Below, in pieces: positions 1 through 8,642 of a stretch of 64,000 bases of DNA (the first letter of the stretch is position 1; the number at the start of each line of letters is the position of its first letter). A program made the translations under genes and the position numbers. The notes beneath the pieces are model-generated. The model ran no database searches. It was not told the origin of the DNA and was given only the letters and a program-made list of their open reading frames with translations. Source of the stretch: CAZGNZ01 sp964527215 (GTDB lineage: Bacteria; Fidelibacterota; Marinisomatia; SCGC-AAA003-L08; JACNLC01); contig CAZGNZ010000018.1 in the NCBI GenBank assembly GCA_964527215.1, positions 1 to 64,000 on the forward strand, in the 5' to 3' direction.

Positions 1-411
1 TCCCAACCTCGTTTTACTTTATTTTGTGCGATTTGACTTTTTGCGAAGCCATCAAGTTTCGGATTTCCCGTTCCAACTCCCCGTCGATTGCCATCCGAAT
101 TGCGGTTCAGAATGCATAGTATAAATACCGGTGCGTGCTCAAACAGATTGAATGACCTCAGGTGAATGACCGCCATGGGACTTGGGATCGCTGCATCCTG
201 AACTCCCCGTAAGTGCCATTCCCCAGTGGAGGGTGGGGGTTTGGGATGGGCGAACCAAAAGACTTGCTTAAATCGTGAAATAGTTTAATCGTCGGGTAGT
301 AACACTTTCTGTCAGAGAGCAGTCGTGCTGTAAAGCAGGACCTTCCTGCGACAGATCGTTAAGTTTCAGCTGGAAACCGGCAGACACCATTACAGTAATC
401 GAACAATTTCG
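1..411. other. No recognisable gene
   Basis: I see no convincing reading frame, tRNA or rRNA in this stretch. Short open frames exist on both strands but lack a ribosome binding site and do not resemble any family. It is presumably the intergenic region between an upstream gene outside the window and the glycan cluster. Confidence 0.5.
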
Positions 412-634
412 CCAGCATGTTTCGCGAGAATATCTATGCGCTGAATGTTTCATATTTTCCGGACGATGATATATTCTGTCGATTCTGCACCGTCAGTCAG
501 CATACTGATTTTCAATTACGCTCAATGTTTGTTCTCATTGTTCTGTCCAGTACAAGGTCGTTTAAATCTTTTCGCGATCTTTGCGTAATCAACCAGCTCC
601 ACCATCTCATATAGAAACCGCATGGGATATCCGG
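412..634 (+). repeat. Long repeat family R2, copy A
   Basis: This stretch aligns along its whole length with the reverse complement of 30201-30473, and its first 65-70 bases also align with 54531-54600. Landmarks are GAGAATATCTATG near 425, TTTTCCGGACGATGATA near 455 and AATCAACCAGCTCC at 587-600. Read on the minus strand, the second half gives residues EMVELVDYAKIAKRF, and copy B gives EMAELVDYARLAKKF with mostly synonymous or conservative changes, so the family may be the relic of a protein-coding element. Copy A carries no palindromic insert, unlike copy B. Confidence 0.65.
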
Positions 635-836
635 ACAAAAACTCAGTTTCCGATTACTGTAAATGAAAACACATTTGGTGAAATTCACGCAGAAGCATAC
701 TGCAATATATCACGATCTTTATGTCCTGATTACACAGTATAAAACTTTAAATTACGTATGCCCCTGTTCTGCCAATTAACGATTATAAGTTCGGAGTGCT
801 TTCATAAACCGTCTAACTGACACCCGCAGTTTAAGC

Positions 837-2393
837 TTGGCTCTGTGTATTTTTTTACTGTCTGCCGGATTAGCCGTCTTTCTGTCCTGGCCATCACTGA
901 CCAATTACGGCATTTACAAGTCCGATATCCGTCAGTCACCTCATTGGGCGTCATATCATCATGATACCTTTCAGGATGATGACCTGCTGGTACGCTACGG
1001 CAGCTTCAATGAAAGCCCGCTGCAGAATCTGATCTACTATTTCGGTACGTTTTTTCTCGAGATGATCACCCTTACCAAAATTTTGTCTGTGCTCAGTTTT
1101 GGTCTGGGAGCGGTTCTCTTTTTTTATGCCGGCTTATATATGCACGGCCGGGAAACCGGCATTCTAATGGCGTTGTTTTTCACTTTTTTCCCGGATCAGT
1201 TTGACTGGTCCGCCGGTTTTTTCTCGCGGTTCTGGATGGAACCCCTTCTACTGGCCGTACTGGTCGTACTTCACAGCCAAAAATGGCGCTGGCTGATGTT
1301 CCTTCTGCCAATCTGCGGACTGGCATATCCGCCTTCAGTGATAATCATCACCGCTACCCTGAGTATTTTCATCGTTATCAAACTGTTTGAGGATAGAACT
1401 CAGGCACTTGAAATCCTGAAATGGACCAGCTGGGGTGCAGGGATTGTCATGGTTTTTCTGCTCGCCAAATATTTTCGGCCTGCAGCGGAAATCGGATCCA
1501 TGACATCTGGAGCTGATTTGCGGCAGATGCCGGAGATGTATTCCGGCGGACTGACCATCCGACCCTATTTACCGGTTCGACCCGTCTTTGATGAACTGAT
1601 GGAAAGGGCATTTCACCCCTTCACGGTATGGGCAGGTATCGGGTATATCGCGGTTTTGGGTCCGAGACGGATGGTCTGGCACCGCTCCTGGACTGCGATG
1701 CTTTTGGCATCGCTGCTTTGCTATATTCTGGCAGACAATTTCTTTATGCATCTGTATCTGCCGTCCCGGTATATCAAACATTCACTGGCAGTGCTGCTCA
1801 TTTTCTGGCATGCTTCCTGTATCTTTCGTATCTATCAGTTAATTCCATGGAAAACAGTTGGTTTTGCAGCAATCCTAGCGATCCTTGGTCTGGCGGCATT
1901 TGCTTACCATGACGATTACCGGCAGACGCGAAATGCATTTGACAGACGGCGCTACACACCGATGTGTGAATTTATCCGTGACGAACTTCCACCAAAAATT
2001 CTCATCGCCGGGCATCCCGAAATCATGGATGACGTGACAGTGCAGGGCAAAAGGTCTGTTCTCTGCAACCGCAAAATGGCACATCCCTGGTTTCCTGAAT
2101 ATTACCGGGAAATCTCTCAGCGCACCAGGGACACTTTTCATGCAATATATGGTATGTCTCCCGGCCAGATCAATGTTTTGTATCACAAGTATGGAGTGAA
2201 CTATCTGGTCATAGATTCACGGGATTTCGGTCGGAATTTAAAAAAACAGGATATTTATGTACGGCCTTACAATACGTGGATATTGAAAATGATCGACAGC
2301 CGTCGTTCATTCTACCTCAAAAATCCTCCGCAGGAAGCAGTCGTGTATCACGACCGGAATTTGAAAATCATTCGGCTTCCGCTAAGTAACTGA
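837..2393 (+). CDS. GT39-like polytopic membrane protein (paralogue 1)
   Basis: A polytopic membrane protein of about 518 residues with roughly ten hydrophobic segments in the first 380 residues and a soluble C-terminal domain. It is a close paralogue of the protein at 3427-5073: both share an RQSPHW motif in the first loop, a HPW..EY segment and a YGVNYLVID/YDIDYMIIE segment near the C-terminus. The topology resembles lipid-linked-sugar glycosyltransferases of the GT39/ArnT type, where an acidic residue in the first outer loop is catalytic; the D just before RQSPHW is a candidate (inference). The first standard start is TTG 837, but the frame is open to 789 and the upstream residues align with the paralogue's N-terminus. 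GGAG at 793-796 sits seven bases before an ATA at 804, which may be the true start or a mutated ATG. Acceptor and donor are unknown. Confidence 0.75.
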   Translation: MALCIFLLSAGLAVFLSWPSLTNYGIYKSDIRQSPHWASYHHDTFQDDDLLVRYGSFNESPLQNLIYYFGTFFLEMITLTKILSVLSFGLGAVLFFYAGLYMHGRETGILMALFFTFFPDQFDWSAGFFSRFWMEPLLLAVLVVLHSQKWRWLMFLLPICGLAYPPSVIIITATLSIFIVIKLFEDRTQALEILKWTSWGAGIVMVFLLAKYFRPAAEIGSMTSGADLRQMPEMYSGGLTIRPYLPVRPVFDELMERAFHPFTVWAGIGYIAVLGPRRMVWHRSWTAMLLASLLCYILADNFFMHLYLPSRYIKHSLAVLLIFWHASCIFRIYQLIPWKTVGFAAILAILGLAAFAYHDDYRQTRNAFDRRRYTPMCEFIRDELPPKILIAGHPEIMDDVTVQGKRSVLCNRKMAHPWFPEYYREISQRTRDTFHAIYGMSPGQINVLYHKYGVNYLVIDSRDFGRNLKKQDIYVRPYNTWILKMIDSRRSFYLKNPPQEAVVYHDRNLKIIRLPLSN

Positions 2394-2421
2394 ACTTCAC
2401 ACAATATGCGGTCTGTCAACT

Positions 2422-3420
2422 ATGAATAAGAAAAATACTTTTACGTCTGCGTTGGTTACCGGTGCGGCCGGATTTATCGGTTCACATCTGACGGATTCAC
2501 TGCTTCAGCAGGGACTGAGGGTCGTCGGTCTCGACAATCTTTCCACTGGCCGGCTGGACAATCTGAAACACGCGCGTGACATGGATTCCTTTCATTTTGT
2601 AAATGAATCCCTCCAGTCATATTCCGGTCTTGAAGATCTGGTCGGCCAGTGTGATGTCATTTACCACCTTTCCGCAACGGTCGGTGTCAATCTGCTGATC
2701 TCCGAACCGGTGAACTCTCTTGAAAACAATGTGGCCGGGACGCTTCGGCTCTGCCAGCTTGCAGGCCGTCATCAAAAACACCTGTTCTTTGCATCTTCTT
2801 CCGAGGTGTACGGAAAATCAGAAAATGGGGTTTTGAATGAAAACCGGGACATCACTCTGGGAACTCCGGAAATTCTGCGCTGGGGATATGGCTGCAGTAA
2901 AGCCTTGGGAGAATTTCTGATAATGGGAATGGTTCAGCAGTTCAATTCACCTTTTGTTATCGGCCGGTATTTCAATACTTGCGGCCCCCGTCAGATCGGT
3001 CAGTACGGCATGGTCATCCCCAGATTTATCCAGGCAGCTCTGACCGGAAAACCCCTGATCGTCTATGGAGACGGAAAACAGGTCCGCACATTCACCGCGG
3101 TTGAGGATACCGTACGGGCAACCCGGCTGCTGATTGAATCACCTGAAACCCGGGGTCAGGTATTTAATATCGGTTCAGAAAATGTCATCTCCATTATGGA
3201 ACTGGCGGAAATGATCGTAAAAATGACCTGCAGCAAGTCTCCCATTATTCGGAAATCCTATACAGAAATCTTTGGAGATCGTTTTGAGGATATGAAATTC
3301 CGGATTCCCGATGTAACAAAAATCCGACAGGCAACCGGATACCGGGCACAGATCACACTCCGGGAGATACTTGAAAAAGCCATTCGTTTTTGGCAAAAAC
3401 GCCTTTCGTCTGACAGGTAG
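2422..3420 (+). CDS. NAD-dependent epimerase/dehydratase (SDR family)
   Basis: A 332-residue extended short-chain dehydrogenase of the nucleotide-sugar epimerase/dehydratase type. The N-terminus has the NAD-binding GxxGxxG motif (GAAGFIGSHL, about residues 14-23). A serine-rich SSSEVYG segment and the catalytic YxxxK (YGCSK, about 155-159) are intact. RYFNTCGPRQ and VYGDGKQVRTF are typical of UDP-glucose/UDP-glucuronate epimerases and decarboxylases acting on NDP-sugars. It lies 28 bases after the first GT39-like protein and 6 bases before the second, so it is very probably co-transcribed with them and supplies or modifies a sugar nucleotide for glycan assembly. The exact substrate cannot be told from sequence alone. 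Confidence 0.88.
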   Translation: MNKKNTFTSALVTGAAGFIGSHLTDSLLQQGLRVVGLDNLSTGRLDNLKHARDMDSFHFVNESLQSYSGLEDLVGQCDVIYHLSATVGVNLLISEPVNSLENNVAGTLRLCQLAGRHQKHLFFASSSEVYGKSENGVLNENRDITLGTPEILRWGYGCSKALGEFLIMGMVQQFNSPFVIGRYFNTCGPRQIGQYGMVIPRFIQAALTGKPLIVYGDGKQVRTFTAVEDTVRATRLLIESPETRGQVFNIGSENVISIMELAEMIVKMTCSKSPIIRKSYTEIFGDRFEDMKFRIPDVTKIRQATGYRAQITLREILEKAIRFWQKRLSSDR

Positions 3421-3426
3421 TGATAT

Positions 3427-5073
3427 TTGAAATTACTGCAAAAAATCCTGACTGATCGACGAGCCTGGCTGTCTGTATTCCTGCTGTCAACAGTTCTGGG
3501 GCTCTATCTTCACTGGCCTGCGCTTTCGGATCCCTACCGCATACACGACAACTGGCGCCAGTCTCCGCACTGGATTAATCCGGAGCGTCAGCAGTTTCAG
3601 GAAAATGATCTCATTCTGGAGTATGCCCGTTTTAATACATCCCCCTTCAGCAATTTCCTGTATCCTTCGTTGGCCAGGCTGGGTCCGGATCTGCTGTGGG
3701 GTAAAATCATGGCTCTGATTTTTTTCTCAACGGCGGTGACCCTGGTATTTCTTACTGCCAGACGCATGTATGGCCAAACCGGTGCCTGGTTCTCCGCTCT
3801 GATCTTTGCCCTTCTGCCCTGCCAGTTTGCCGAGTTTTGCGGTGGATTTATGAGCGCCTTGTCTGCATCACTGCTGATTCTTGCCGTTTTCCTGATTCAT
3901 ACCCGGCACTGGTGGCTGATCCCGCCGCTGATGATTTTCCAGACGCTGTCATATCCAATGGCGGCTCTTCATACTGGGATGATTCTGGTGATGGATTTTA
4001 TCTGGCATGACGGTCGCAGACTGAAAAATCCGGAACTCTGGAAATCCAAAATTCTGCCGCTGTCCATTGCAGCCGCGGCCGTTGTCATTCTGATCCTGGG
4101 AAAATACCTGTTTGCAGATCATCCTTTCGGCGAAATCGCCGGACCTGATCAGATCGGAAACCGTCCGGAGTTTACCCGGTCCGGCCGATATCCCCTGATT
4201 CCCATCCCTGCACTTTGGGAACAGCTGGCACAATTCTGGGGACATGGCTTCTACATCGTCATAATACTTATCGGTTTGGTTTACTTGGGAACCGGAATTC
4301 TTACCCTGCCAAGAGGGTTGTATGCCTTGCTGACAGGAAGCGTCGTCATGTACAAACTGTCAGAGTATCTGGTAATGAAGCTTTATATCCCGGATCGATA
4401 CCTTCATTTCTCGCTTCCTTTGTTTTTTGCCCTGTCTGCCGGCTGGTGGCTTCAGCAGATTGTGGTCATGAAGCGGCATCATACCCGCCTGCTTGCCGGT
4501 GCAGGTCTGGTGCTGCTGATTGCCGGTTTGGCTGAATTCCGGGGCAGTCTTGAGCCTGGACTGAAAACATATCGATATCACCGACAGGAACTCTACGCCG
4601 CCATTGAGAAGCTTCCCGGGCGGCCACTGCTTGCGGCTCCGCCCAGGCGGGCCAGCGAATTGAGCGTAATGACCGGCAAGTCTGTTTTGGTCTCTCAGGA
4701 AATGTGCCATCCATGGTGGTCGGAATACTGGAACGAGATGTCCCGCCGATCCTATGATTTTTATCAGGCCTATTACGCCACCGAACCGGAAATAATTCTG
4801 ACATTTCTGGCAAAGTATGACATTGACTATATGATCATTGAACACAACCATTTTAAACGCGGATATATCAATCGTAAAAAACCCTACTGCATGGAACCGT
4901 TTAACCAGTGGCTGCGCGTCAACCACATTCCGAATCCTTATGCGCTGCTTGCCATAATCCCTAATCAGTATTTTCTTTATGATCATGAACGGCGCGGTCT
5001 TGTATCAAGAACCAGTCTGGAGAAATGGCTGAAAATGTTTCAATATCCCGGATCACAGGATGACGATTCATGA
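3427..5073 (+). CDS. GT39-like polytopic membrane protein (paralogue 2)
   Basis: A 548-residue polytopic membrane protein, the second member of the tandem paralogous pair. It starts at TTG 3427, six bases after the epimerase stop; residues 1-11 (MKLLQKILTDR) precede the first membrane helix. The first outer loop carries HDNWRQSPHW, like paralogue 1, with a D that could be the catalytic acid of a GT39-type enzyme. Around ten hydrophobic segments are followed by a soluble C-terminal part with MCHPWWSEYW and YDIDYMII. The stop overlaps the start of the next gene by four bases (ATGA), which implies translational coupling. Assignment as a glycosyltransferase is by topology and context and is not proven. 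Confidence 0.75.
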   Translation: MKLLQKILTDRRAWLSVFLLSTVLGLYLHWPALSDPYRIHDNWRQSPHWINPERQQFQENDLILEYARFNTSPFSNFLYPSLARLGPDLLWGKIMALIFFSTAVTLVFLTARRMYGQTGAWFSALIFALLPCQFAEFCGGFMSALSASLLILAVFLIHTRHWWLIPPLMIFQTLSYPMAALHTGMILVMDFIWHDGRRLKNPELWKSKILPLSIAAAAVVILILGKYLFADHPFGEIAGPDQIGNRPEFTRSGRYPLIPIPALWEQLAQFWGHGFYIVIILIGLVYLGTGILTLPRGLYALLTGSVVMYKLSEYLVMKLYIPDRYLHFSLPLFFALSAGWWLQQIVVMKRHHTRLLAGAGLVLLIAGLAEFRGSLEPGLKTYRYHRQELYAAIEKLPGRPLLAAPPRRASELSVMTGKSVLVSQEMCHPWWSEYWNEMSRRSYDFYQAYYATEPEIILTFLAKYDIDYMIIEHNHFKRGYINRKKPYCMEPFNQWLRVNHIPNPYALLAIIPNQYFLYDHERRGLVSRTSLEKWLKMFQYPGSQDDDS

Positions 5074-6620
5074 AAAAGCACCGTGACAGCCAACTTACAA
5101 CTCCGCCATTCCGGGCTGTAACACCGGAAAGAGTCCTGTATTTTGCACCTGTCGTGCTTTCCCTGCTTCTGTTTCAGTTTTCTATGCTGGGCAGCTCTGT
5201 TTTTTACGGATTTAATGAAAACCAGCCCGGATCATGGCTTAGCGTCACGCTGATGGGGACTGCCTTTTTGATTTCCTTCACTCGAATCAGCCGGCTGCGG
5301 CAGAACCAGCCAGGGCTTTTTCGGCTGGCGATTATTATCTGTACACTGGCTGCTGTAGGGATTATTGATGAGCTGTTCGAGTTTCATGAAACACTGGGAC
5401 TTGCGATTCAGCCGGATTATCCGGATAATCCGGATTCGGCCCGAATCTATTATGATGACTTTATTGTAATCATTGCATCGGCTGCCGGGTTTGGTCTGCT
5501 GCTGCTGTTCATCCGCAAACTGCAGATTCTCCGGCGGGACTTCAGTTATCTGATCTCTGTTTTTGCACTGGCGATGCTCCACGGAGTTCTGGACATTTTT
5601 GGTCACCGGAAAGGGATTATCAGAATTCTGCTGCCGGACCTGACAGTCATCCAGAGCATCAACTACTCTGAAACGATCAGTTTTTTTGAAGAATTCTGCA
5701 AGATATGGTGTGAATGGTTTCTCATCATCTGGCTGTTCAGGGTGTTTTTCAATACCAGGGGATATCTGTACTGGTCCTGGTTTCTGTTCCTGGCATCATT
5801 GACTGTTTTCCCCGGTTTATGGCAGATCGATGAAAATTTGAATGCTGTTCCGTTTCTTGTATTAAACGGCAAGCATGAATTTCTCAGGAATTACCATTTA
5901 CTGTTTTCATACTCTGTTCTATGGGTGTTCTGCACGTTTCTCGGTTACAAACGCTGCAAGGAAAACGACCGTCTGCTGCTGTTCATTCCTATTATTCTGA
6001 TGCTGCCGATTCAGTCCTGGATTCCAGGCATATCCCGCCACTGGATTGCTGACACAGGCGGATGGATTCTACTGGATTCAAATCCGCTTTTGGGAGTTGA
6101 CCTGCTGGCGGTGACGTCTGCGGTGCTCCTGTATTATTTCAGGAAAACCGGATGGGGTCTCATCGTGACAGTTCCCCTTCTGGTCTGGAATTTCCATTTT
6201 TCTCATCTGCTCAGTATTCCCGAAGACTGGAGCATGCGAATTCTGCCAACGGCCCTTTCGGCATGGATGCTTTTCCATAACAAATACTGGCACTCCGAAT
6301 TTAAATGGCTGCTGCTGATTCCAATTATTCTGTCACAGAATACTCTGGGAATTCTGACATACTCCTTGGGACTGATGCTTCACTGCAGCAAAATCCGAAT
6401 GAACTTCAAGCCGATCATGCTGCTGGTATTGATTAACCTGACGCTGTCGATCTATTGGGTTCATGAATTGGCACCGGATACTGTCTCCAATCAGAAAACC
6501 GAGATAGATGTCCACACACCGCTGCGTACCGGAGTTCAGCCTGTCGCAAATGCGGATGAAATTGGCGGAGTGTATCATGAACAGATGCGAAGCTGGCCGG
6601 CTTCAGGGCCGCGGAATTGA
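5070..6620 (+). CDS. Unknown polytopic membrane protein
   Basis: A 516-residue protein with about a dozen hydrophobic segments and no domain that I recognise. Between the second and third helices it has a polar stretch DELFEFHETLG followed by a run of repeated PDN units and YYDDFIV; similar DE..E.HE / DDF signatures occur in uncharacterised integral membrane proteins. The start overlaps the preceding GT39-like gene (ATGA), so it belongs to the same operon and probably acts in the same glycan pathway, for example as a polymerase, flippase or membrane scaffold; that role is inferred only from position. The C-terminal 50 residues are soluble. Confidence 0.75.
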   Translation: MKKHRDSQLTTPPFRAVTPERVLYFAPVVLSLLLFQFSMLGSSVFYGFNENQPGSWLSVTLMGTAFLISFTRISRLRQNQPGLFRLAIIICTLAAVGIIDELFEFHETLGLAIQPDYPDNPDSARIYYDDFIVIIASAAGFGLLLLFIRKLQILRRDFSYLISVFALAMLHGVLDIFGHRKGIIRILLPDLTVIQSINYSETISFFEEFCKIWCEWFLIIWLFRVFFNTRGYLYWSWFLFLASLTVFPGLWQIDENLNAVPFLVLNGKHEFLRNYHLLFSYSVLWVFCTFLGYKRCKENDRLLLFIPIILMLPIQSWIPGISRHWIADTGGWILLDSNPLLGVDLLAVTSAVLLYYFRKTGWGLIVTVPLLVWNFHFSHLLSIPEDWSMRILPTALSAWMLFHNKYWHSEFKWLLLIPIILSQNTLGILTYSLGLMLHCSKIRMNFKPIMLLVLINLTLSIYWVHELAPDTVSNQKTEIDVHTPLRTGVQPVANADEIGGVYHEQMRSWPASGPRN

Positions 6621-6684
6621 TGAAAAACCTTGGTTTTCTTTACAGTGCATAAGAATTTTAAAACCGGTATAAATTCAGGGATCA

Positions 6685-7419
6685 ATGAATAATTACAAAA
6701 ACCAATCTGAAACATCCGTACTGGTGGCAGTGCCGGTTTACAATGAAGAAGCCAGCCTGCCGACGGTCATAAAACATCTGAAAACGGCTATTACCGCCGA
6801 AAGACTGCTTTTTATTGATGACGGTTCCCGGGACGGATCCCGCAGGATACTGGATGAAGCCGGTGTACACTTTATCTCTCATCCGGTGAACATGGGGTAT
6901 CACGAAGCTCTGAGAACCGCCATGATTTACACCTTGGCCAATGGTTTTGAGGCGGTCGTGTTTTTTGATTCTGACGGTCAGCATCAGACACAGGATTTGC
7001 TGAACCTGCTTCATTCAGCTCAAGAAACGCCGGCCGAGTTATATATTGGCAGCCGATATCTTAATCAACGAAAAACTGTCCGGAATGCCAGAAACCTGGG
7101 TACTGATTTTTTCTCCCGAACAGCATCTGTGATGTCCGGCACCCGTATTACGGATGCAACCAGCGGGATGAAGTATCTGCACCGGCGTATCATCCCGACA
7201 GTGCTCGGCCTTCAGACGGAAGATCTTCATGCCGAAATGATCGTTGGAGTCGCCCGGTCCGGCTGCCGTATTCGGGAAATTCCCATTACGGTAGAACCCA
7301 GAACAGAGGGAACTTCCATGTACCATCTCATGAAGGGTCTGCTGTATCCGCTGAAAACCGGTGTCTGCATGCTGGTAAACAGCTGTCATACCCCGTCAAT
7401 GTCCAAATTGAGGGATTAA
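6685..7419 (+). CDS. GT2 glycosyltransferase, dolichyl-phosphate mannose synthase-like
   Basis: A 244-residue soluble family 2 glycosyltransferase. It opens with VAVPVYNEE, has the DDGS nucleotide-sugar motif at about residues 45-48 and DSDGQHQ at about 95-101, which is the metal-binding DxD region of DPM1-type enzymes. Such enzymes move a sugar from a nucleotide donor to polyprenyl phosphate; the product would feed the GT39-like membrane enzymes upstream, which use lipid-linked sugars. The family usually lacks membrane helices in its short form, as here. A weak ribosome binding site (AGGG, four bases before ATG) precedes it. The DUF2304 gene follows four bases after the stop, a common pairing. 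Confidence 0.88.
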   Translation: MNNYKNQSETSVLVAVPVYNEEASLPTVIKHLKTAITAERLLFIDDGSRDGSRRILDEAGVHFISHPVNMGYHEALRTAMIYTLANGFEAVVFFDSDGQHQTQDLLNLLHSAQETPAELYIGSRYLNQRKTVRNARNLGTDFFSRTASVMSGTRITDATSGMKYLHRRIIPTVLGLQTEDLHAEMIVGVARSGCRIREIPITVEPRTEGTSMYHLMKGLLYPLKTGVCMLVNSCHTPSMSKLRD

Positions 7420-7423
7420 GATT

Positions 7424-7789
7424 ATGAATACCCAGAGTAAAGTCGTCATCAGCTTGATTCTGATATCAGTCATCCTGTTTATAATTCGAAATTTCAGTCA
7501 GAAGCGTTTTTCAGCCGGTCAGGCTCTGATCTGGCTTATCCCTCTGTTCGCTGCTGAAGTGCTGACCCTGTTTCCGGGTATCACGGCCTGGGTCGGTCGA
7601 CTGTTCGGCAATCTGCTTCCGGTTTCATGGATTTCATTCCTGGGAATAATTTTTCTTATCATGTTTCTTCTGTACCAGACTATTCGGCTGAATCAGATGA
7701 AAACCCGGCTCAATGATCTGACCCGCGAAGTGGGATTTTATGAACAGCGCATTCGGGAACTGGAAAACTTGATGGCCACCCGGAAATAA
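7424..7789 (+). CDS. DUF2304 membrane protein
   Basis: A 121-residue protein with three hydrophobic helices (about residues 7-22, 33-48 and 68-85) and a charged C-terminal coiled-coil-like tail (LNDLTREVGFYEQRIRELE). The arrangement matches the DUF2304 family, which is regularly found beside DPM1-type GT2 enzymes in polysaccharide clusters and probably acts as a membrane partner or anchor for them. It begins four bases after the GT2 stop and is followed 13 bases later by the deacetylase, so it is inside the operon. Biochemical function is not established for the family. Confidence 0.8.
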   Translation: MNTQSKVVISLILISVILFIIRNFSQKRFSAGQALIWLIPLFAAEVLTLFPGITAWVGRLFGNLLPVSWISFLGIIFLIMFLLYQTIRLNQMKTRLNDLTREVGFYEQRIRELENLMATRK

Positions 7790-7802
7790 AGGTGCCTTCA
7801 GG

Positions 7803-8642
7803 ATGATCTGTCTGACTTTTGATATTGAGGAGCGGTTTCATTCCCACCTTACACCGACAGATGCTGTGCATCACTGGGAAAGCAGAACTGCAGTAGAAAA
7901 ACTGCTGGATTTCCTGTCAGATTCACAGAAACCGGCCACTTTTTTTACAGTGGCAGACTGGGCGGTCCATTATCCTGATCTGGTTAACCGAATGGTCTGC
8001 GACGGACATGAGGTGGCATCGCACAGCATGAACCATACCCATTTTAAACAGTTTTCCCGTTCGGAAATCATTCAGGATGCATTGGAATCAAAAAAAATTC
8101 TGGAAGACATTGCGGGAACTTCCGTTATCGGTTTTCGGGCACCGTCCTGGTCTGCTCAAAAAAACTGGACCTGGTTCTGGGATGCTCTGGCCGAATCAGG
8201 ATTTCAATATGATTCTTCACTGTTTCCGTTTCGCACACATCTTTACGGCCGGTATCACTGGCCGACAAATCCCTACCGGCTCAATTCCGATCTATGGGAA
8301 TTTCCTCCTGCGGTACACAGCTTCGGACCGGTAAGGATTCCTTTTGCCGGCGGGTTCTATTTCCGTCTGCTGCCCCAGTTTCTGATCCGTACTATGACGC
8401 GGCAGTCCGAGGATTCAGGAAACTGCCCGGTGATGTATTTTCATCCTTGGGAATTCTACCAGTCAGAAATCCGACCTGAAAGGGGTTGGCTGAACCGGTT
8501 TATTGGCGGGTACAACATTGCAGGCAATTGGGAATGTTTCAAGACATTTCTCAGCAAAGTTGATACTGTCTCCATGCAGCACTGTCTGACTCTCATGGAA
8601 TATAGCGAAAAAACAGATGGCCCAGCGCACGGGTCATACTGA
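7803..8642 (+). CDS. Polysaccharide deacetylase, PEP-CTERM/XrtA-type with DUF3473 tail
   Basis: A 279-residue carbohydrate esterase 4 (NodB-fold) protein. The metal-binding aspartate pair region is TFDIEERFH at residues 4-12, the SHSMNH histidine motif lies at about 75-80, and FRAPSWS and MYFHPWEF correspond to later NodB motifs. The C-terminal part (RGWLNRFIGGYN...) matches the DUF3473 extension seen in deacetylases of exosortase-linked exopolysaccharide clusters. It probably removes N-acetyl groups from the glycan built by the upstream genes. AAAGG is ten bases before the ATG. Its last 50 bases overlap, tail to tail, the FemAB-type gene on the other strand. No exosortase is in view. Confidence 0.85.
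   Translation: MICLTFDIEERFHSHLTPTDAVHHWESRTAVEKLLDFLSDSQKPATFFTVADWAVHYPDLVNRMVCDGHEVASHSMNHTHFKQFSRSEIIQDALESKKILEDIAGTSVIGFRAPSWSAQKNWTWFWDALAESGFQYDSSLFPFRTHLYGRYHWPTNPYRLNSDLWEFPPAVHSFGPVRIPFAGGFYFRLLPQFLIRTMTRQSEDSGNCPVMYFHPWEFYQSEIRPERGWLNRFIGGYNIAGNWECFKTFLSKVDTVSMQHCLTLMEYSEKTDGPAHGSY

Noticed and set aside
6606..6640. Terminator after the unknown membrane gene (AAAACCTTGGTTTT palindrome)
   Set aside because: The perfect palindrome leaves only a two-base loop and the following T run is short; the GT2 gene downstream is probably in the same operon.
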